Positions 37,663 through 45,939 are shown, counted from the stretch's first letter. The stretch: 52,712 bases of DNA from Levilinea saccharolytica (GCF_001306035.1 NZ_LGCM01000055.1:64001-116712), one strand, 5' to 3'. The notes: a model not told the origin generated them from the sequence alone. Translations and numbers: made by a program.

Positions 37663-37710
37663 CCATATCCTTTGGAGGGTCAAGGTCTGGCTGATTTTTC
37701 GGCCAGAGTG

Positions 37711-37719
37711 TGATATTCT
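37711..37719 (+). promoter_or_regulatory. extended -10 promoter of leaderless hemW
   Basis: TGATATTCT: -10 TATTCT (37714-37719) preceded by TG. The ATG at 37727 is 7 nt away, so no leader is expected. Confidence 0.55.
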
Positions 37720-37726
37720 ATGGGAG

Positions 37727-38911
37727 ATGGAAAACCACAGCGTCTATCTCCACATTCCATTTTGCCGCACACGGTGCGGTTACTGCGATTTTAACACAAC
37801 CGCGGGGATGATGCTGCATATTCCTGCGTATGTGGAAGCCCTGACCCGCGAAATGCGCAGCGTGGGCGGGCGCAGCGGCCAAAAGGTGCGGGTGCACACC
37901 CTCTTTTTTGGCGGGGGCACGCCCTCGCTGCTGCCGCCAAAATCGGTTGAGCGCATTTTGACGACGGCGCGCGAGGTGTTTGCTGTGCAGCCGGAGGCTG
38001 AGATCACCCTGGAAGCGAACCCTGGCACGGTGAGCCGCGAGGGGCTGGCAGCCCTGCGCGCGGCGGGGGTGAACCGGCTCAGCATGGGGATGCAGTCGGC
38101 GCACGCAGAGGATTTGCAGCTTTTACAGCGCGGCCACACGGCTGAGGATGTGCGCCAGGCGGTGCGCTGGGCGCGCGAAGCTGGTTTTGAGAACCTGAGC
38201 CTGGATTTGATCTTTGGCCTGCCGCGCCTGAGCCTGGAACGCTGGAAGATCACCCTGGAGGAAGCTCTGGCGCTGGATGTGGAACATTTATCCCTGTACT
38301 CGCTGATTGTGGAAGAAGGCACGCCGTTGGCCCGCTGGGTGGAAACCGGCAAGGTGGAAGCGCCGGATGAGGACAGCGCCGCGGAGCAGTACGAATGGGC
38401 CATGGAGAGGCTGGAAGCGGCGGGGTATGTCCATTATGAGATTTCCAATTGGGCGCGGCGGCGGGCACAGGGCGGGCATTGGGGCAGCCTGCACAATTTG
38501 CAGTATTGGCGCAACCAGCCGTATTACGGTTTTGGGGCGGGGGCGCACGGCAGCTTGAATGGGCTGCGCCTGGTGAATGCGGCCGAGATGGCAGAGTACA
38601 TCACGCGCTGTGCCGCGGGTGAAAGCCAGGCCTATCCGCGCGGACCGGCGACGGTGGAAGTGTTGGAGATTGACCGCGAGACTGAGATCGAAGAAACTTT
38701 AATGGTGGGGCTGCGCCTGACCGATGAGGGGGTGGGGCGGCAGGCTTTTTGGGCGCGCTTTGGGGAAGCGTTGGAAGACCGTTACCCGCGGCAGATTGAG
38801 CAGCTGACGCGCGAAGGGTTGGTGGAGCTGACCGATGACCGCCTGCGCCTGACCCGCCGGGGGCGGCTGTTAGGCAACCGCGTGTTCAGCGCTTTTTTGG
38901 GCGGGGATTAA
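37727..38911 (+). CDS. hemW: radical SAM heme chaperone HemW (coproporphyrinogen oxidase-like)
   Basis: A 394-residue radical SAM protein. The site is C13-x3-C17-x2-C20 in IPFCRTRCGYCDF, the HemN/HemW form with Tyr before the third Cys. FFGGGTPSLLPP, NRLSMGMQSAHAEDLQLLQRGH and LSLDLIFGLPRLSLERWKITLEEAL are the conserved blocks, and the HemN C-terminal domain is present. It lacks the N-terminal extension of true HemN, so the heme-chaperone HemW assignment is preferred. The start at 37727 fits the conserved N-terminus and the promoter just upstream. Its stop overlaps the stop of the convergent L,D-transpeptidase gene by four bases. Confidence 0.9.
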   Translation: MENHSVYLHIPFCRTRCGYCDFNTTAGMMLHIPAYVEALTREMRSVGGRSGQKVRVHTLFFGGGTPSLLPPKSVERILTTAREVFAVQPEAEITLEANPGTVSREGLAALRAAGVNRLSMGMQSAHAEDLQLLQRGHTAEDVRQAVRWAREAGFENLSLDLIFGLPRLSLERWKITLEEALALDVEHLSLYSLIVEEGTPLARWVETGKVEAPDEDSAAEQYEWAMERLEAAGYVHYEISNWARRRAQGGHWGSLHNLQYWRNQPYYGFGAGAHGSLNGLRLVNAAEMAEYITRCAAGESQAYPRGPATVEVLEIDRETEIEETLMVGLRLTDEGVGRQAFWARFGEALEDRYPRQIEQLTREGLVELTDDRLRLTRRGRLLGNRVFSAFLGGD

Positions 38912-39948
38912 TCCACAATCACAACCGTGCCGTAGCCTTTTTTATCCCAATGATCCTTTTCAGCCACGGGGGTGGTCCAACGGTAAAGCCACTGGGCTTC
39001 GTGAACGCGCATGTTGACGCAGCCGTGGCTCATCATGCGGCCAAAGTTGTTATGCCAGAAGGCTCCGTGGAAGGCAACGCCGGTTTTGGGCTCAAAGAAG
39101 CCTGTCCAGGGCACGCCGGGAAGCTCATAGGCTTCGATGTCATCGGTGAGGTTGCCGTCGCCCATGTGCTTGGAGGGCATTTTGACCTGGATGTGGAAGG
39201 TGCCGCGCGGGGTGCTGGTGGGGATGCGCCCAGGGACTTTGGGCGAGGGGATGCCGGTTGACACCTCGGTATGCAGTACCACCTGATCACCCTCATAAGC
39301 CGTCAGGGTTTGCTCGGCGATGGACACCAGGATGCGCTTCTTTTCGGGAGGGACATCCGGTGAGATGGGGGCGAAATCGGCGGAGGTGAAGGCGCGCATG
39401 TGGGCAGCGGGGACGTGATAATCCACTTCGAGCAGCTCATCAATGATCTTGTACCAGGGCTCACCGTCGGGGCCTTCTTCCACGCCAGTGATCCAATGGT
39501 TGGAATCGGCGTACAGGCGGTACACCGGCCGCCAGCCGCCGCGCCCATCTTTGCGCATGGCTTGCGTGTAGGGAACGGTGATTTGGGCCAGCAGGCCGCT
39601 TTCGGGGATATGCGGCAGGACGGGGTTCAGACGGGGTGTGACGCGGTAGGTGTGGGCGCTGTGGATGTAACCGCCCCAAACGCGGTACCAGCGGGGGTTG
39701 TACTTGGGGGTACGGTCGGAGATGACCTCGCGGTAGACATGCACCAGGTCGTCGCGGAAGCGCTGGAAACGGATTTCACTGGTGTCGTCTGGCTGACTGT
39801 AAACCGAAACCGATTCCGTGCAGATGCGCAGCACGTCTTCACCCGCGAAGGATTCCCAGCGTTTGAAGAGGGGGCGAAAGGCCAAACCGATGATGCCGGC
39901 GGCGGCCAGGCGGATGAATTCGCGGCGAGTGTACTTTTTCTCAAACAT
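38908..39948 (-). CDS. L,D-transpeptidase (YkuD domain), possible Tat substrate
   Basis: A 346-residue exported protein. The N-terminus YTRREFIRLAAAGIIGLAF has a twin-arginine motif before a hydrophobic segment. The middle carries SH3-like repeats (RICTESVSVYSQPDD, VYRLYADSNHWITGVEEG). The C-terminal YkuD domain has KRILVSIAEQTLTAYEG, TPRGTFHI, and the active site HGAFWHNNFGRMMSHGCVNM with catalytic Cys in SHGC. The enzyme makes 3-3 crosslinks or attaches proteins to peptidoglycan. The ATG at 39948 follows AAAGGT. It stands downstream of plsC-like and dagK-like genes on the same strand, 31 nt apart, and could share their transcript. Confidence 0.9.
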   Translation of the reverse strand: MFEKKYTRREFIRLAAAGIIGLAFRPLFKRWESFAGEDVLRICTESVSVYSQPDDTSEIRFQRFRDDLVHVYREVISDRTPKYNPRWYRVWGGYIHSAHTYRVTPRLNPVLPHIPESGLLAQITVPYTQAMRKDGRGGWRPVYRLYADSNHWITGVEEGPDGEPWYKIIDELLEVDYHVPAAHMRAFTSADFAPISPDVPPEKKRILVSIAEQTLTAYEGDQVVLHTEVSTGIPSPKVPGRIPTSTPRGTFHIQVKMPSKHMGDGNLTDDIEAYELPGVPWTGFFEPKTGVAFHGAFWHNNFGRMMSHGCVNMRVHEAQWLYRWTTPVAEKDHWDKKGYGTVVIVD

Positions 39949-39979
39949 GACGGCAGTACCTTTAAGGAGAGCGTCAGGG

Positions 39980-40690
39980 TCAGCGGAGCGGCGGTGGAGG
40001 CAGATTGCTTTGGACGCCGGGGGCAAAGACCAGGTAATCCTGGGTGGCGGCCTCAAGGTCAGCATAGACCCCGCGGTAAGCGGGCGGCAGCAGGGCAGCC
40101 ATTTGGTACATGATCTCATCCACCATGCGCTGGCGAACCTCGCGCGAGATGGGGCTGGGCACGGGGCGGAGGGTGAAAGGATTGCCCACTTTAATGAAAA
40201 AGTCGGTACGGCGCAGGCGGCGGATGTTTTGATGGAAGCGTTCGCCGCCGTAATAGACCAGGGGCAGGATGGGCGCGCCCGAACGCAGGGCCAAAAGCAC
40301 CACACCGGGGTGGCCTTTGCCCAGCACGCCGGTTCCAGAGCGGGTGCCTTCGGGGGAGACGCCGAGGATTTTGCCTTCTTGCAGAGCCTGCAGGGCTTTT
40401 TGGAAGGCTTGCAGGTCGGCTTCACCGCGGCGGATGGGGATGCCCTCCCAAATATTGAACAGGTAGCTCATGAGGGGTGAGTCCCAGGTCTCTTCTTTCA
40501 CCAGGGCGGTGACGGCGCGCGGCTGAAGGTGGGTGACGATGATGGGGGCGTCCAAAAAGTTGACGTGATTGGCCGCCAGGATCAGCGGGCCTTGGTGAGG
40601 GACCAACGCCAGAGGCTGGTCGTGTACGCGGCAAAGCAGGCGCGCCAGACCTTTGACTCCTGAATTGACCAAAGAAGCGGTAAGCGTCAT
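39980..40690 (-). CDS. plsC: 1-acyl-sn-glycerol-3-phosphate acyltransferase (PlsC family)
   Basis: A 236-residue membrane-bound acyltransferase. The catalytic motif NHVNFLD (His42, Asp47) and the phosphate-binding motif VSPEGTRSG near residue 110 are present, as are GIPIRRG between them and a hydrophobic N-terminal stretch. It would acylate lysophosphatidic acid with acyl-ACP or acyl-CoA. The ATG at 40690 overlaps the stop of the diacylglycerol-kinase-like gene as ATGA, so two phospholipid genes are translationally coupled. Confidence 0.88.
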   Translation of the reverse strand: MTLTASLVNSGVKGLARLLCRVHDQPLALVPHQGPLILAANHVNFLDAPIIVTHLQPRAVTALVKEETWDSPLMSYLFNIWEGIPIRRGEADLQAFQKALQALQEGKILGVSPEGTRSGTGVLGKGHPGVVLLALRSGAPILPLVYYGGERFHQNIRRLRRTDFFIKVGNPFTLRPVPSPISREVRQRMVDEIMYQMAALLPPAYRGVYADLEAATQDYLVFAPGVQSNLPPPPLR

Positions 40691-41625
40691 ACCAGGGCCG
40701 GGGGTTGGGGCGGGCAAATGAGCTGGATGGCGTTGGGAACGATGGACATTTCGAGGAGATCGCCCTGAGTGCAGATGGTTTCACCGTCGGCGTGGGCAGG
40801 AAGGCTGCCTACCACAGCTTTGGCAGTGATACGCGCGGTGCGGCGCATTTTGATGGCAGGGTCGTTGATCTGCGCGCCTTTGGTGATTTTGCCGATCAGG
40901 TCGAGCATGCGGATGCGCCCCACCTGGGCGGCGATACACAGGTCAAATTTGCCGTCATCGCGGGCACTTTGGGGAGCCATGAAGAAGCCCCCACCCATAC
41001 GGCGGCCGTTCATGATGGAAATCATCAGACAGGGCTGCGTGATGGTTTCATCATCCAGTTGAATCTCGATGGTGGGGGCCTTGAAGTAGAGGAACATGGT
41101 TTTGAGGGCGGCCACCAGATAGGCGATGAAGCCGGTCAGGCGGCTTTCGGCGGCCACAAAGCCCACCACAGCGTCAAAACCGATACCGACGCCGTTGCAG
41201 AAGTAGCGGCCCTGGGGATAGAGCCCGCCTTTAATGAAGCCAGCGTCAATGGGATGAGCCTCGGCGGCCGCCAGATTCTGGCAGGCGGCTTCAAAATCGG
41301 TAGGGATGCCCATGCTGAAGGCAAAGTCGTTGCCGCGGCCAATGGGGAGTACGCCAAACTTGACGCCGTTGGCGCCCACCTGGCGGGCCAGCATGATGCC
41401 GTTGAGCACCTCGTTGGCGGTTCCGTCCCCGCCCACGGCCACAACGATCTCGCAGCCCGCCTCGACTGCGTTCTGAGTTAGCTCGGCGGCGTGGAAGGGG
41501 TGTTCGGTGAGGGCGATGTCGTATTCCAGCCCCAGGCGGCGAAAGGCGGCCTCAATTTCGGGGATGGCTTCGGCGGCGGCTCCTTTGCCGGCCAGGGGGT
41601 TTAAGATCAGTTGATAACGGCTCAT
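40687..41625 (-). CDS. diacylglycerol/lipid kinase family protein (DagK/YegS-like)
   Basis: A 312-residue lipid kinase. The opening YQLILNPLAGKGAAAEAIPEIEAAF and the nucleotide motif VVAVGGDGTANEVLNGIM near residue 65 are diagnostic. GVLPIGRGNDFAFSMGI and IDAGFIKGGLYPQGRYFCNGVGIGFDA follow, and the C-terminal domain has VGSLPAHADGE. It phosphorylates diacylglycerol or a related lipid, feeding the coupled plsC-like gene. The ATG at 41625 has GAGG nine bases upstream and a TGCTATAAT promoter at 41669-41677 on the minus strand with a 37-nt leader. Confidence 0.88.
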   Translation of the reverse strand: MSRYQLILNPLAGKGAAAEAIPEIEAAFRRLGLEYDIALTEHPFHAAELTQNAVEAGCEIVVAVGGDGTANEVLNGIMLARQVGANGVKFGVLPIGRGNDFAFSMGIPTDFEAACQNLAAAEAHPIDAGFIKGGLYPQGRYFCNGVGIGFDAVVGFVAAESRLTGFIAYLVAALKTMFLYFKAPTIEIQLDDETITQPCLMISIMNGRRMGGGFFMAPQSARDDGKFDLCIAAQVGRIRMLDLIGKITKGAQINDPAIKMRRTARITAKAVVGSLPAHADGETICTQGDLLEMSIVPNAIQLICPPQPPALV

Positions 41626-41668
41626 GCGCTTCATCCTCTTTGGGCATAGGGGTCAAGAACGTGTGTGG

Positions 41669-41677
41669 ATTATAGCA
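41669..41677 (-). promoter_or_regulatory. extended -10 promoter of the lipid-kinase/plsC/L,D-transpeptidase unit
   Basis: Minus-strand TGCTATAAT. Start near 41662, leader about 37 nt. Confidence 0.55.
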
Positions 41678-41689
41678 TAAGCGCCCAGA

Positions 41690-41741
41690 GAAAAGAAAAC
41701 CCCTCGCCATCCAGAGGCATTTCATCTGTGACAGCGAGGGG
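41690..41741 (-). terminator. intrinsic terminator after the YceI gene
   Basis: On the minus strand CCCCTCGC pairs with GCGAGGGG (41741-41734 with 41707-41700) around a 26-nt loop and is followed by TTTTCTTTTC. Confidence 0.7.
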
Positions 41742-41759
41742 GAGTGTGTGGAAGAATGC

Positions 41760-42302
41760 TTAGGCCGCGGCTTGGGCTTCAGGCTGCTTGACCAGCTCCG
41801 TTTCGATGTGAATTTCCACTTCTTCGCCTACCAGGAGACCGCCGGTCTCCAGGGCGACGTTCCATTCGAGGCCCCAATCCTTGCGGTTGATTTTGGTAGC
41901 GGCGTTGAAACCGGCGCTGACGGCGCCCCAGGGGCTTTTGGCCTGGCCCAAATATTCAACATCCAGAGTCACTTCTCGGGTGACATCCCGAATGGTGAGG
42001 TCGCCGACGAGGACGCCGCGCGAACTGCCCTGCATGGTAAAGCTCTTGGAACGGAAGATCATGTGGGGGAAGGCTTCGGCGTTGAAGAAATCGGCGGAGC
42101 GCAGGTGCGCGTCGCGCTGGGCTTCGCGGGTGTTGATGCTGGCTGTGGCGATTTTGGCTTCGACCACAGAAGCAGATGGGTTATCTTCGTCCGCCTGAAC
42201 GGAGATTTCAAACTGTTCGAATGAGCCGCGCACTTTGGAAATCATCATGTGGCGAACGGAAAATTCGATAGCGGTATGGGCTTGATCAACGGTCCAAGAC
42301 AT
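41760..42302 (-). CDS. YceI family lipocalin-like protein
   Basis: A 180-residue protein with the YceI fold: WTVDQAHTAIEFSVRHMMISKVRGSFEQFE opens it, SINTREAQRDAHLRSADFFNAEAFPHMIFRS is the second block, and LVGDLTIRDVTREVTLDVEYLG and FNAATKINRKDWGLEWN follow. YceI proteins bind polyisoprenoid or amide lipids in a beta-barrel. No signal peptide is present, so this one is probably cytoplasmic. AAGGAG lies before the ATG at 42302. It follows a MarR gene in the same direction and has a TTTGATGTCAAA box just upstream of its start, matching the box before marR, which implies regulation by MarR. Confidence 0.9.
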   Translation of the reverse strand: MSWTVDQAHTAIEFSVRHMMISKVRGSFEQFEISVQADEDNPSASVVEAKIATASINTREAQRDAHLRSADFFNAEAFPHMIFRSKSFTMQGSSRGVLVGDLTIRDVTREVTLDVEYLGQAKSPWGAVSAGFNAATKINRKDWGLEWNVALETGGLLVGEEVEIHIETELVKQPEAQAAA

Positions 42303-42329
42303 GGTTAAGCTCCTTAGGGTTACAAGTAA

Positions 42330-42341
42330 TTTGATGTCAAA
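42330..42341. promoter_or_regulatory. MarR operator-like box upstream of yceI
   Basis: TTTGATGTCAAA, which differs by one base from the perfect palindrome TTTGATATCAAA upstream of marR. It lies 28 nt before the yceI ATG. Confidence 0.65.
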
Positions 42342-42360
42342 CGATAGTCTCAAAAAAAGA

Positions 42361-42813
42361 TCAGGCTGTCTGACCTTTTCCGAGTTTACGACAAAGGTCG
42401 CTGAGGGTGCGCTGTTCTTCTGGGGTGAGCACGGACAGTTCTTCGGCGATGGCCTGAGCCTGCAGCGGAAACAGCTCTTGTATCAGGTCTTGCCCGGCGG
42501 GGGTGAGGGAGATGGTGATCATGCGCCGGTCTTGCGGGTCGCGGTCGCGGCGGATGAGGCTGCGCTTCTCGAGATTGTCGAGCACCAGGGTGATGTTGCC
42601 AGTGGATTTGAGCAGCTTGCTGCTGAGCACTCCCTGGCAAAGCGGGCCGAGGTGATAGAGGGCTTCGAGAACACCGAACTGGCTGTGAGTGAGGGGGGCC
42701 AAAATGCCGCGAGAGAACAAACGGTTCTCCAGGGCAGAGGCGGCGCGGGTGAACTTGATGAAGGTATCCAGAGCCAGAACGGTTTGCGGGTCACCGCGGA
42801 AATGCGTGGGCAT
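42361..42813 (-). CDS. MarR family transcriptional regulator
   Basis: A 150-residue winged-helix repressor. LTHSQFGVLEALYHLGPLCQGVLSSKLLKSTGNITLVLDNLEKRSLIRRDRDPQDRRMITISLTPAG covers the DNA-binding helix and the wing with the conserved D-x-R-D-R-R. Flanking helices form the dimer arm. It has no cysteine near the N-terminus of the OhrR kind, so ligand sensing is more likely than oxidation sensing. The ATG follows AAAGGA. A palindrome 15 nt upstream and a near copy before the neighbouring yceI suggest auto-repression and control of yceI. Confidence 0.92.
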   Translation of the reverse strand: MPTHFRGDPQTVLALDTFIKFTRAASALENRLFSRGILAPLTHSQFGVLEALYHLGPLCQGVLSSKLLKSTGNITLVLDNLEKRSLIRRDRDPQDRRMITISLTPAGQDLIQELFPLQAQAIAEELSVLTPEEQRTLSDLCRKLGKGQTA

Positions 42814-42827
42814 AAAATCCTTTCACG

Positions 42828-42847
42828 TCAAATGATTTGATATCAAA
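42828..42847. promoter_or_regulatory. overlapping palindromes at the marR start, probable MarR operator
   Basis: TCAAATGATTTGA (42828-42840) and the perfect palindrome TTTGATATCAAA (42836-42847) overlap. The second recurs with one change upstream of yceI. Confidence 0.7.
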
Positions 42848-43131
42848 ATAATAATCAAAAAAAGAGAAAAGTCAAGGTGTTCTCATGAAACTCTTAATTT
42901 TCAACCACGGATGAAACCCCACGTCAGGGGACAAGCCCCTCGGAAACGAGAATTTGCGCTCTGGTGGAAAATGACCTTTCAGGAATATTACCAAAAAAGA
43001 CCTATCTGGTTAGGATATTGCAATGAGATTGCTATATTCAGTCGCTGGAATCTGATGTAAAATGAAGCCGTAAAAGAAGTCAGGAAAAATAAAAAATTAA
43101 ATAACTAGAAACAAACCGGGAGGAAATTCAA
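42848..43131 (+). other. AT-rich intergenic leader with competing hairpins
   Basis: No gene is seen here. Three short hairpins overlap: CCCC/GGGG (42917-42920, 42927-42930), GGGG/CCCC (42927-42930, 42936-42939) and CTCG-GAAA-CGAG (42939-42950, a GNRA tetraloop). The first two share GGGG and so exclude each other, which resembles an anti-terminator or attenuator switch. Further on, -10-like elements precede the small secreted protein gene, whose RBS GGGAGG stands at the end. The base composition is lower in GC than the neighbours. Confidence 0.35.
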
Positions 43132-43488
43132 ATGTCTAAGTCGTTTCGTTCCATCGCAGTTATCTTAATCGCTTTAGTGATTGCCGCTTCCACCTACGCT
43201 TTTGCTGCCGCCAACACGGTGGACCCCAGCAGCGCTGGCGACGGTTATGCCGCGATTTCCGGCTACACCATCACCAACATCCACTACACCCTGGCTGCCA
43301 ACCCCCAGAATCTGGCGAGTGTTTCCTTCACCGCCACCGGCGCTGCGGCTCCGGCTTCGGTGCAGGTGCAGGTGGTCAATGGCGGCACCTGGTTCCCCTG
43401 CTCGCTGACGGCCGGCACGTGGACCTGCCCCATCACGGGTGTGACTGTTTTGCAGGCTGACCGCCTGACGGTTGTCGCGGCCCAGTAA
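43132..43488 (+). CDS. small secreted protein, candidate substrate of the SipW-like peptidase
   Basis: A 118-residue exported protein. It has a signal peptide with hydrophobic core IAVILIALVIAASTYAFA, then AAANTVDPSSAG, and a short beta-rich mature domain with one Cys pair (FPCSLTAGTWTCP) that could form a disulfide. I do not recognise a named family. The segment AFAAANxxxPSSAG occurs again in the protein encoded at 45936, and a signal peptidase lies between the two genes, so both are probably processed by it. The ATG follows GGGAGGAAA. A terminator follows its stop, but its U-tract runs into the promoter of the peptidase gene. Confidence 0.75.
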   Translation: MSKSFRSIAVILIALVIAASTYAFAAANTVDPSSAGDGYAAISGYTITNIHYTLAANPQNLASVSFTATGAAAPASVQVQVVNGGTWFPCSLTAGTWTCPITGVTVLQADRLTVVAAQ

Positions 43489-43505
43489 GCCTTCTTTGAC
43501 CCTGG

Positions 43506-43546
43506 AAAAGGGCGCGGACGCTGATCATGGCGCTCGCGCCCTTTTT
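43506..43546 (+). terminator. intrinsic terminator after the small secreted protein gene
   Basis: AAAAGGGCGCG (43506-43516) pairs with CGCGCCCTTTT (43535-43545), followed by T. Confidence 0.75.
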
Positions 43547-43547
43547 C

Positions 43548-43553
43548 TATTAT
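43548..43553 (+). promoter_or_regulatory. -10 element of the sipW-EAL gene
   Basis: TATTAT directly after the terminator U-tract, 10 nt before the ATG at 43564. It implies a leader of about 4 nt and separate expression of the downstream genes. Confidence 0.45.
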
Positions 43554-43563
43554 CATAAAGCGT

Positions 43564-45939
43564 ATGCTGCGTTCTTTTTTGCTCCGCCCCGCGGTTATGG
43601 GCAGCGCCCTGATGGTGGTGATCACGGCGGCGCTGTGGGGTATTTTCGCGCCGATGCCGTTTGGGGGCCGCACGACCTATGTGATTGTCAACGGCAACAG
43701 CATGGAGCCGGGGTTTCACAAGGGCGACCTGGTGCTGCTGCGCCCGGCCCAACAGTATACGGTGGGCGAAATTGTCATGTACCGCTACCCTGGGCTGGGA
43801 CCGGTGATCCACCGCATTGTGCGGCAAAATGGGACGCGTTTTGTCCTGAAGGGTGATAACAATGGCTGGGAAGACAGCTACGAGCCGGAGACCAGTGAAA
43901 TTGCTGGTACGTTTTGGCTGCATATCCCGCGTGTGGGAATTGCGTTCGGATGGCTGCGTGAGCCGTGGGCGGCTGCGGCGGTGGCTGGAGGGACGATATT
44001 CGTTCTAGGGGTGCTTATGTTAAAACTGCCTGAACCTCGTGGTAAGCGCGAAACGCCTTTCTGGTGGAAAGGTTGGACGCGCAGCGCCAGTTATTGGCTG
44101 GCACGCTGGCAAGAACCGTATTTTATGGTGATGTATATCCTGGCGGCGGCGGGAATTGTGCTGGGCTTGTTTGCGTTTACCCGCCCGGCGCTGCGCCAGG
44201 TGGCGGATAATTTGCCTTACCAACAGACGGGCTACTACGTGTATTACGCCGATCTGCCGGTGAATCTGTATGACAACCGCCGGTTAGAAAGCGGCGACGC
44301 CATTTATCCACAGCTCAACTGCCAGGTGAACGTTTTGTTCCATTACCAGCTGCTTTCGGCGGCGGAGTTCGCGGGCGGGGGCAGCTATGCTTTGCAGGCC
44401 CGGGTGCGCGACGCGGCGGGCTGGCACCGCAGTTTTCCCCTGGGCGAAGCGGCGAATTTCAGCGGCGGTGATTTTCAGGCTCAGCAGGTATTGGATGTGT
44501 GCGCGGCGCAGCGTTTGATCACAGAGATGGAAGAGATGACCGGCGTGCAGCGCCCGCAGTATTATCTGGATATCACCCCCAACGTGCAGGTGGCGGGGAC
44601 GCTGGGCGGGCGGATCATCAAAACCGATTTTGCCCCGGCGCTGAGCTTTGTGGTGGAGGATCAGCAGGTTTTCCTGAACACCACCGCAGTCCCTGGGGCC
44701 GATGTTCTGCGTCCCTCGGCGGCGGGCCTTTTGGAGGGTTCGCGCCTGGAAGCCAACACGTTGGATATTTCACGGGTGCGCATCCCCGTGAACACGGCGC
44801 GGGGCCTGGCGGTGCTGTTGGTGGTGCTGTCGCTGGTGGGGCTGGCGGTGCCGGTGGTGATGCTGCAGCAGGCGGAAAAGAAGGAAGAGAAGCTGCGGGC
44901 ACACCTGGTGGCGGGGCCGAAGCTGGTGGAAGCGGCCGGCAGCTTGCTGGCTTTTGGCGACCGCACGGTGGAGGTGCGGCAGTTGGAAGATTTGACGCGC
45001 CTGGCAGAAAAAGCCGGCAGCGTGGTGTTTTTTCATGAAGACCCTCCGTGGGCCACCTATTTGGTGCGCGAAAACGGGGTTTCGTATTACTACCGCACGC
45101 TTTCGGCCGCCAACCGCGATTCTGCGCCAGAGGTGGGCAACTGGGGCGAAGATTTGGTGCGGGCGCTGCGCAACGATGAACTGGTGTTGTTTTACCAGCC
45201 CAGCGTTTCCATGCAGGACGGGCAGATTTCACAGGTGGAGGCTTTTCTGCGCTGGCAGCATCCAGAGCGCGGCTTCTTGATGCCGATGCAGTTTTTACCC
45301 TGGGCCGAAAAGAGCGGCCTGGTGCAGTTTATTGATGAGTGGGTGCTGAACACCGGCTGTTTGCAACTGCGTCGCTGGCAGGATCAGGGTTACCTCAACC
45401 TGCCTCTGGCGATCAACATTTCCTCGTACGAACTGCGTCAGGAAGGGCTGGCCAAACTGGTGGAGACGGTTTTGAAGCGCCATGAATTAAGTGCAGAAAT
45501 GCTGCGGGTGGAGATTGACGAATCAGACCTCAGCCTGCAGCCCGCCATATTGGACAATATGCGCCAGTTGAAGGCGATGGGGGTGGGGATCTCTATCACG
45601 GCCCCACGAGGTGAATCGCTGGAGGCGGTACATTCCCTGCTGGATGTGGATCAGGTCAAATTTGGGCGGAATATGGTGCAGCAGGTGCTGGCTACAGAGA
45701 GCAACAGCCAGTCGGCGCGGCAGTGGATTCACCAGGCGCACCAGCGGCACATCAAGGTGGTGGCGATGGGGGTGGAGACCCAGGAGCAGTACGGATTCTT
45801 CCAACTCAGTGCCTGCGACGAGGCCCAGGGGTTCTTTATCAGCCCGCCCATGCCCGCGGAGGATTTGACGCGCGCGCTGAAAGCCGGGCCTGACTTTAAG
45901 AACCCGGCCTTGGGCAACGGCAGCGGAGGTGCGGCATGA
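43564..45939 (+). CDS. SipW-like signal peptidase I fused to DUF5305-like region and degenerate EAL domain
   Basis: A 791-residue membrane protein of unusual build. Residues 1-150 are a signal peptidase I of the archaeal/SipW/ER type: an N-terminal helix, catalytic Ser46 in NGNSMEPGFHKGDLVLL, His83 in VIHRIV in place of the bacterial Lys, and Asp98 in GDNN. A second helix (190-208) leads to an extracytoplasmic beta-rich region and a third helix (413-433), resembling DUF5305. Residues 535-775 form an EAL domain (QPSVSMQDGQISQVEAFLRW, INISSYELRQEG, EIDES, VKFGRN, VVAMGVETQEQ). Several catalytic residues are replaced, so it probably senses rather than hydrolyses c-di-GMP. The start ATG is 10 nt after a -10 element. 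It is coupled to the RTX-like gene. Confidence 0.82.
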   Translation: MLRSFLLRPAVMGSALMVVITAALWGIFAPMPFGGRTTYVIVNGNSMEPGFHKGDLVLLRPAQQYTVGEIVMYRYPGLGPVIHRIVRQNGTRFVLKGDNNGWEDSYEPETSEIAGTFWLHIPRVGIAFGWLREPWAAAAVAGGTIFVLGVLMLKLPEPRGKRETPFWWKGWTRSASYWLARWQEPYFMVMYILAAAGIVLGLFAFTRPALRQVADNLPYQQTGYYVYYADLPVNLYDNRRLESGDAIYPQLNCQVNVLFHYQLLSAAEFAGGGSYALQARVRDAAGWHRSFPLGEAANFSGGDFQAQQVLDVCAAQRLITEMEEMTGVQRPQYYLDITPNVQVAGTLGGRIIKTDFAPALSFVVEDQQVFLNTTAVPGADVLRPSAAGLLEGSRLEANTLDISRVRIPVNTARGLAVLLVVLSLVGLAVPVVMLQQAEKKEEKLRAHLVAGPKLVEAAGSLLAFGDRTVEVRQLEDLTRLAEKAGSVVFFHEDPPWATYLVRENGVSYYYRTLSAANRDSAPEVGNWGEDLVRALRNDELVLFYQPSVSMQDGQISQVEAFLRWQHPERGFLMPMQFLPWAEKSGLVQFIDEWVLNTGCLQLRRWQDQGYLNLPLAINISSYELRQEGLAKLVETVLKRHELSAEMLRVEIDESDLSLQPAILDNMRQLKAMGVGISITAPRGESLEAVHSLLDVDQVKFGRNMVQQVLATESNSQSARQWIHQAHQRHIKVVAMGVETQEQYGFFQLSACDEAQGFFISPPMPAEDLTRALKAGPDFKNPALGNGSGGAA

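Noticed and set aside
42900-43131. c-di-GMP riboswitch near the EAL-fusion gene
   Set aside because: The conserved GGGACGCAAAGCC-like core and the tetraloop-receptor pattern are absent.
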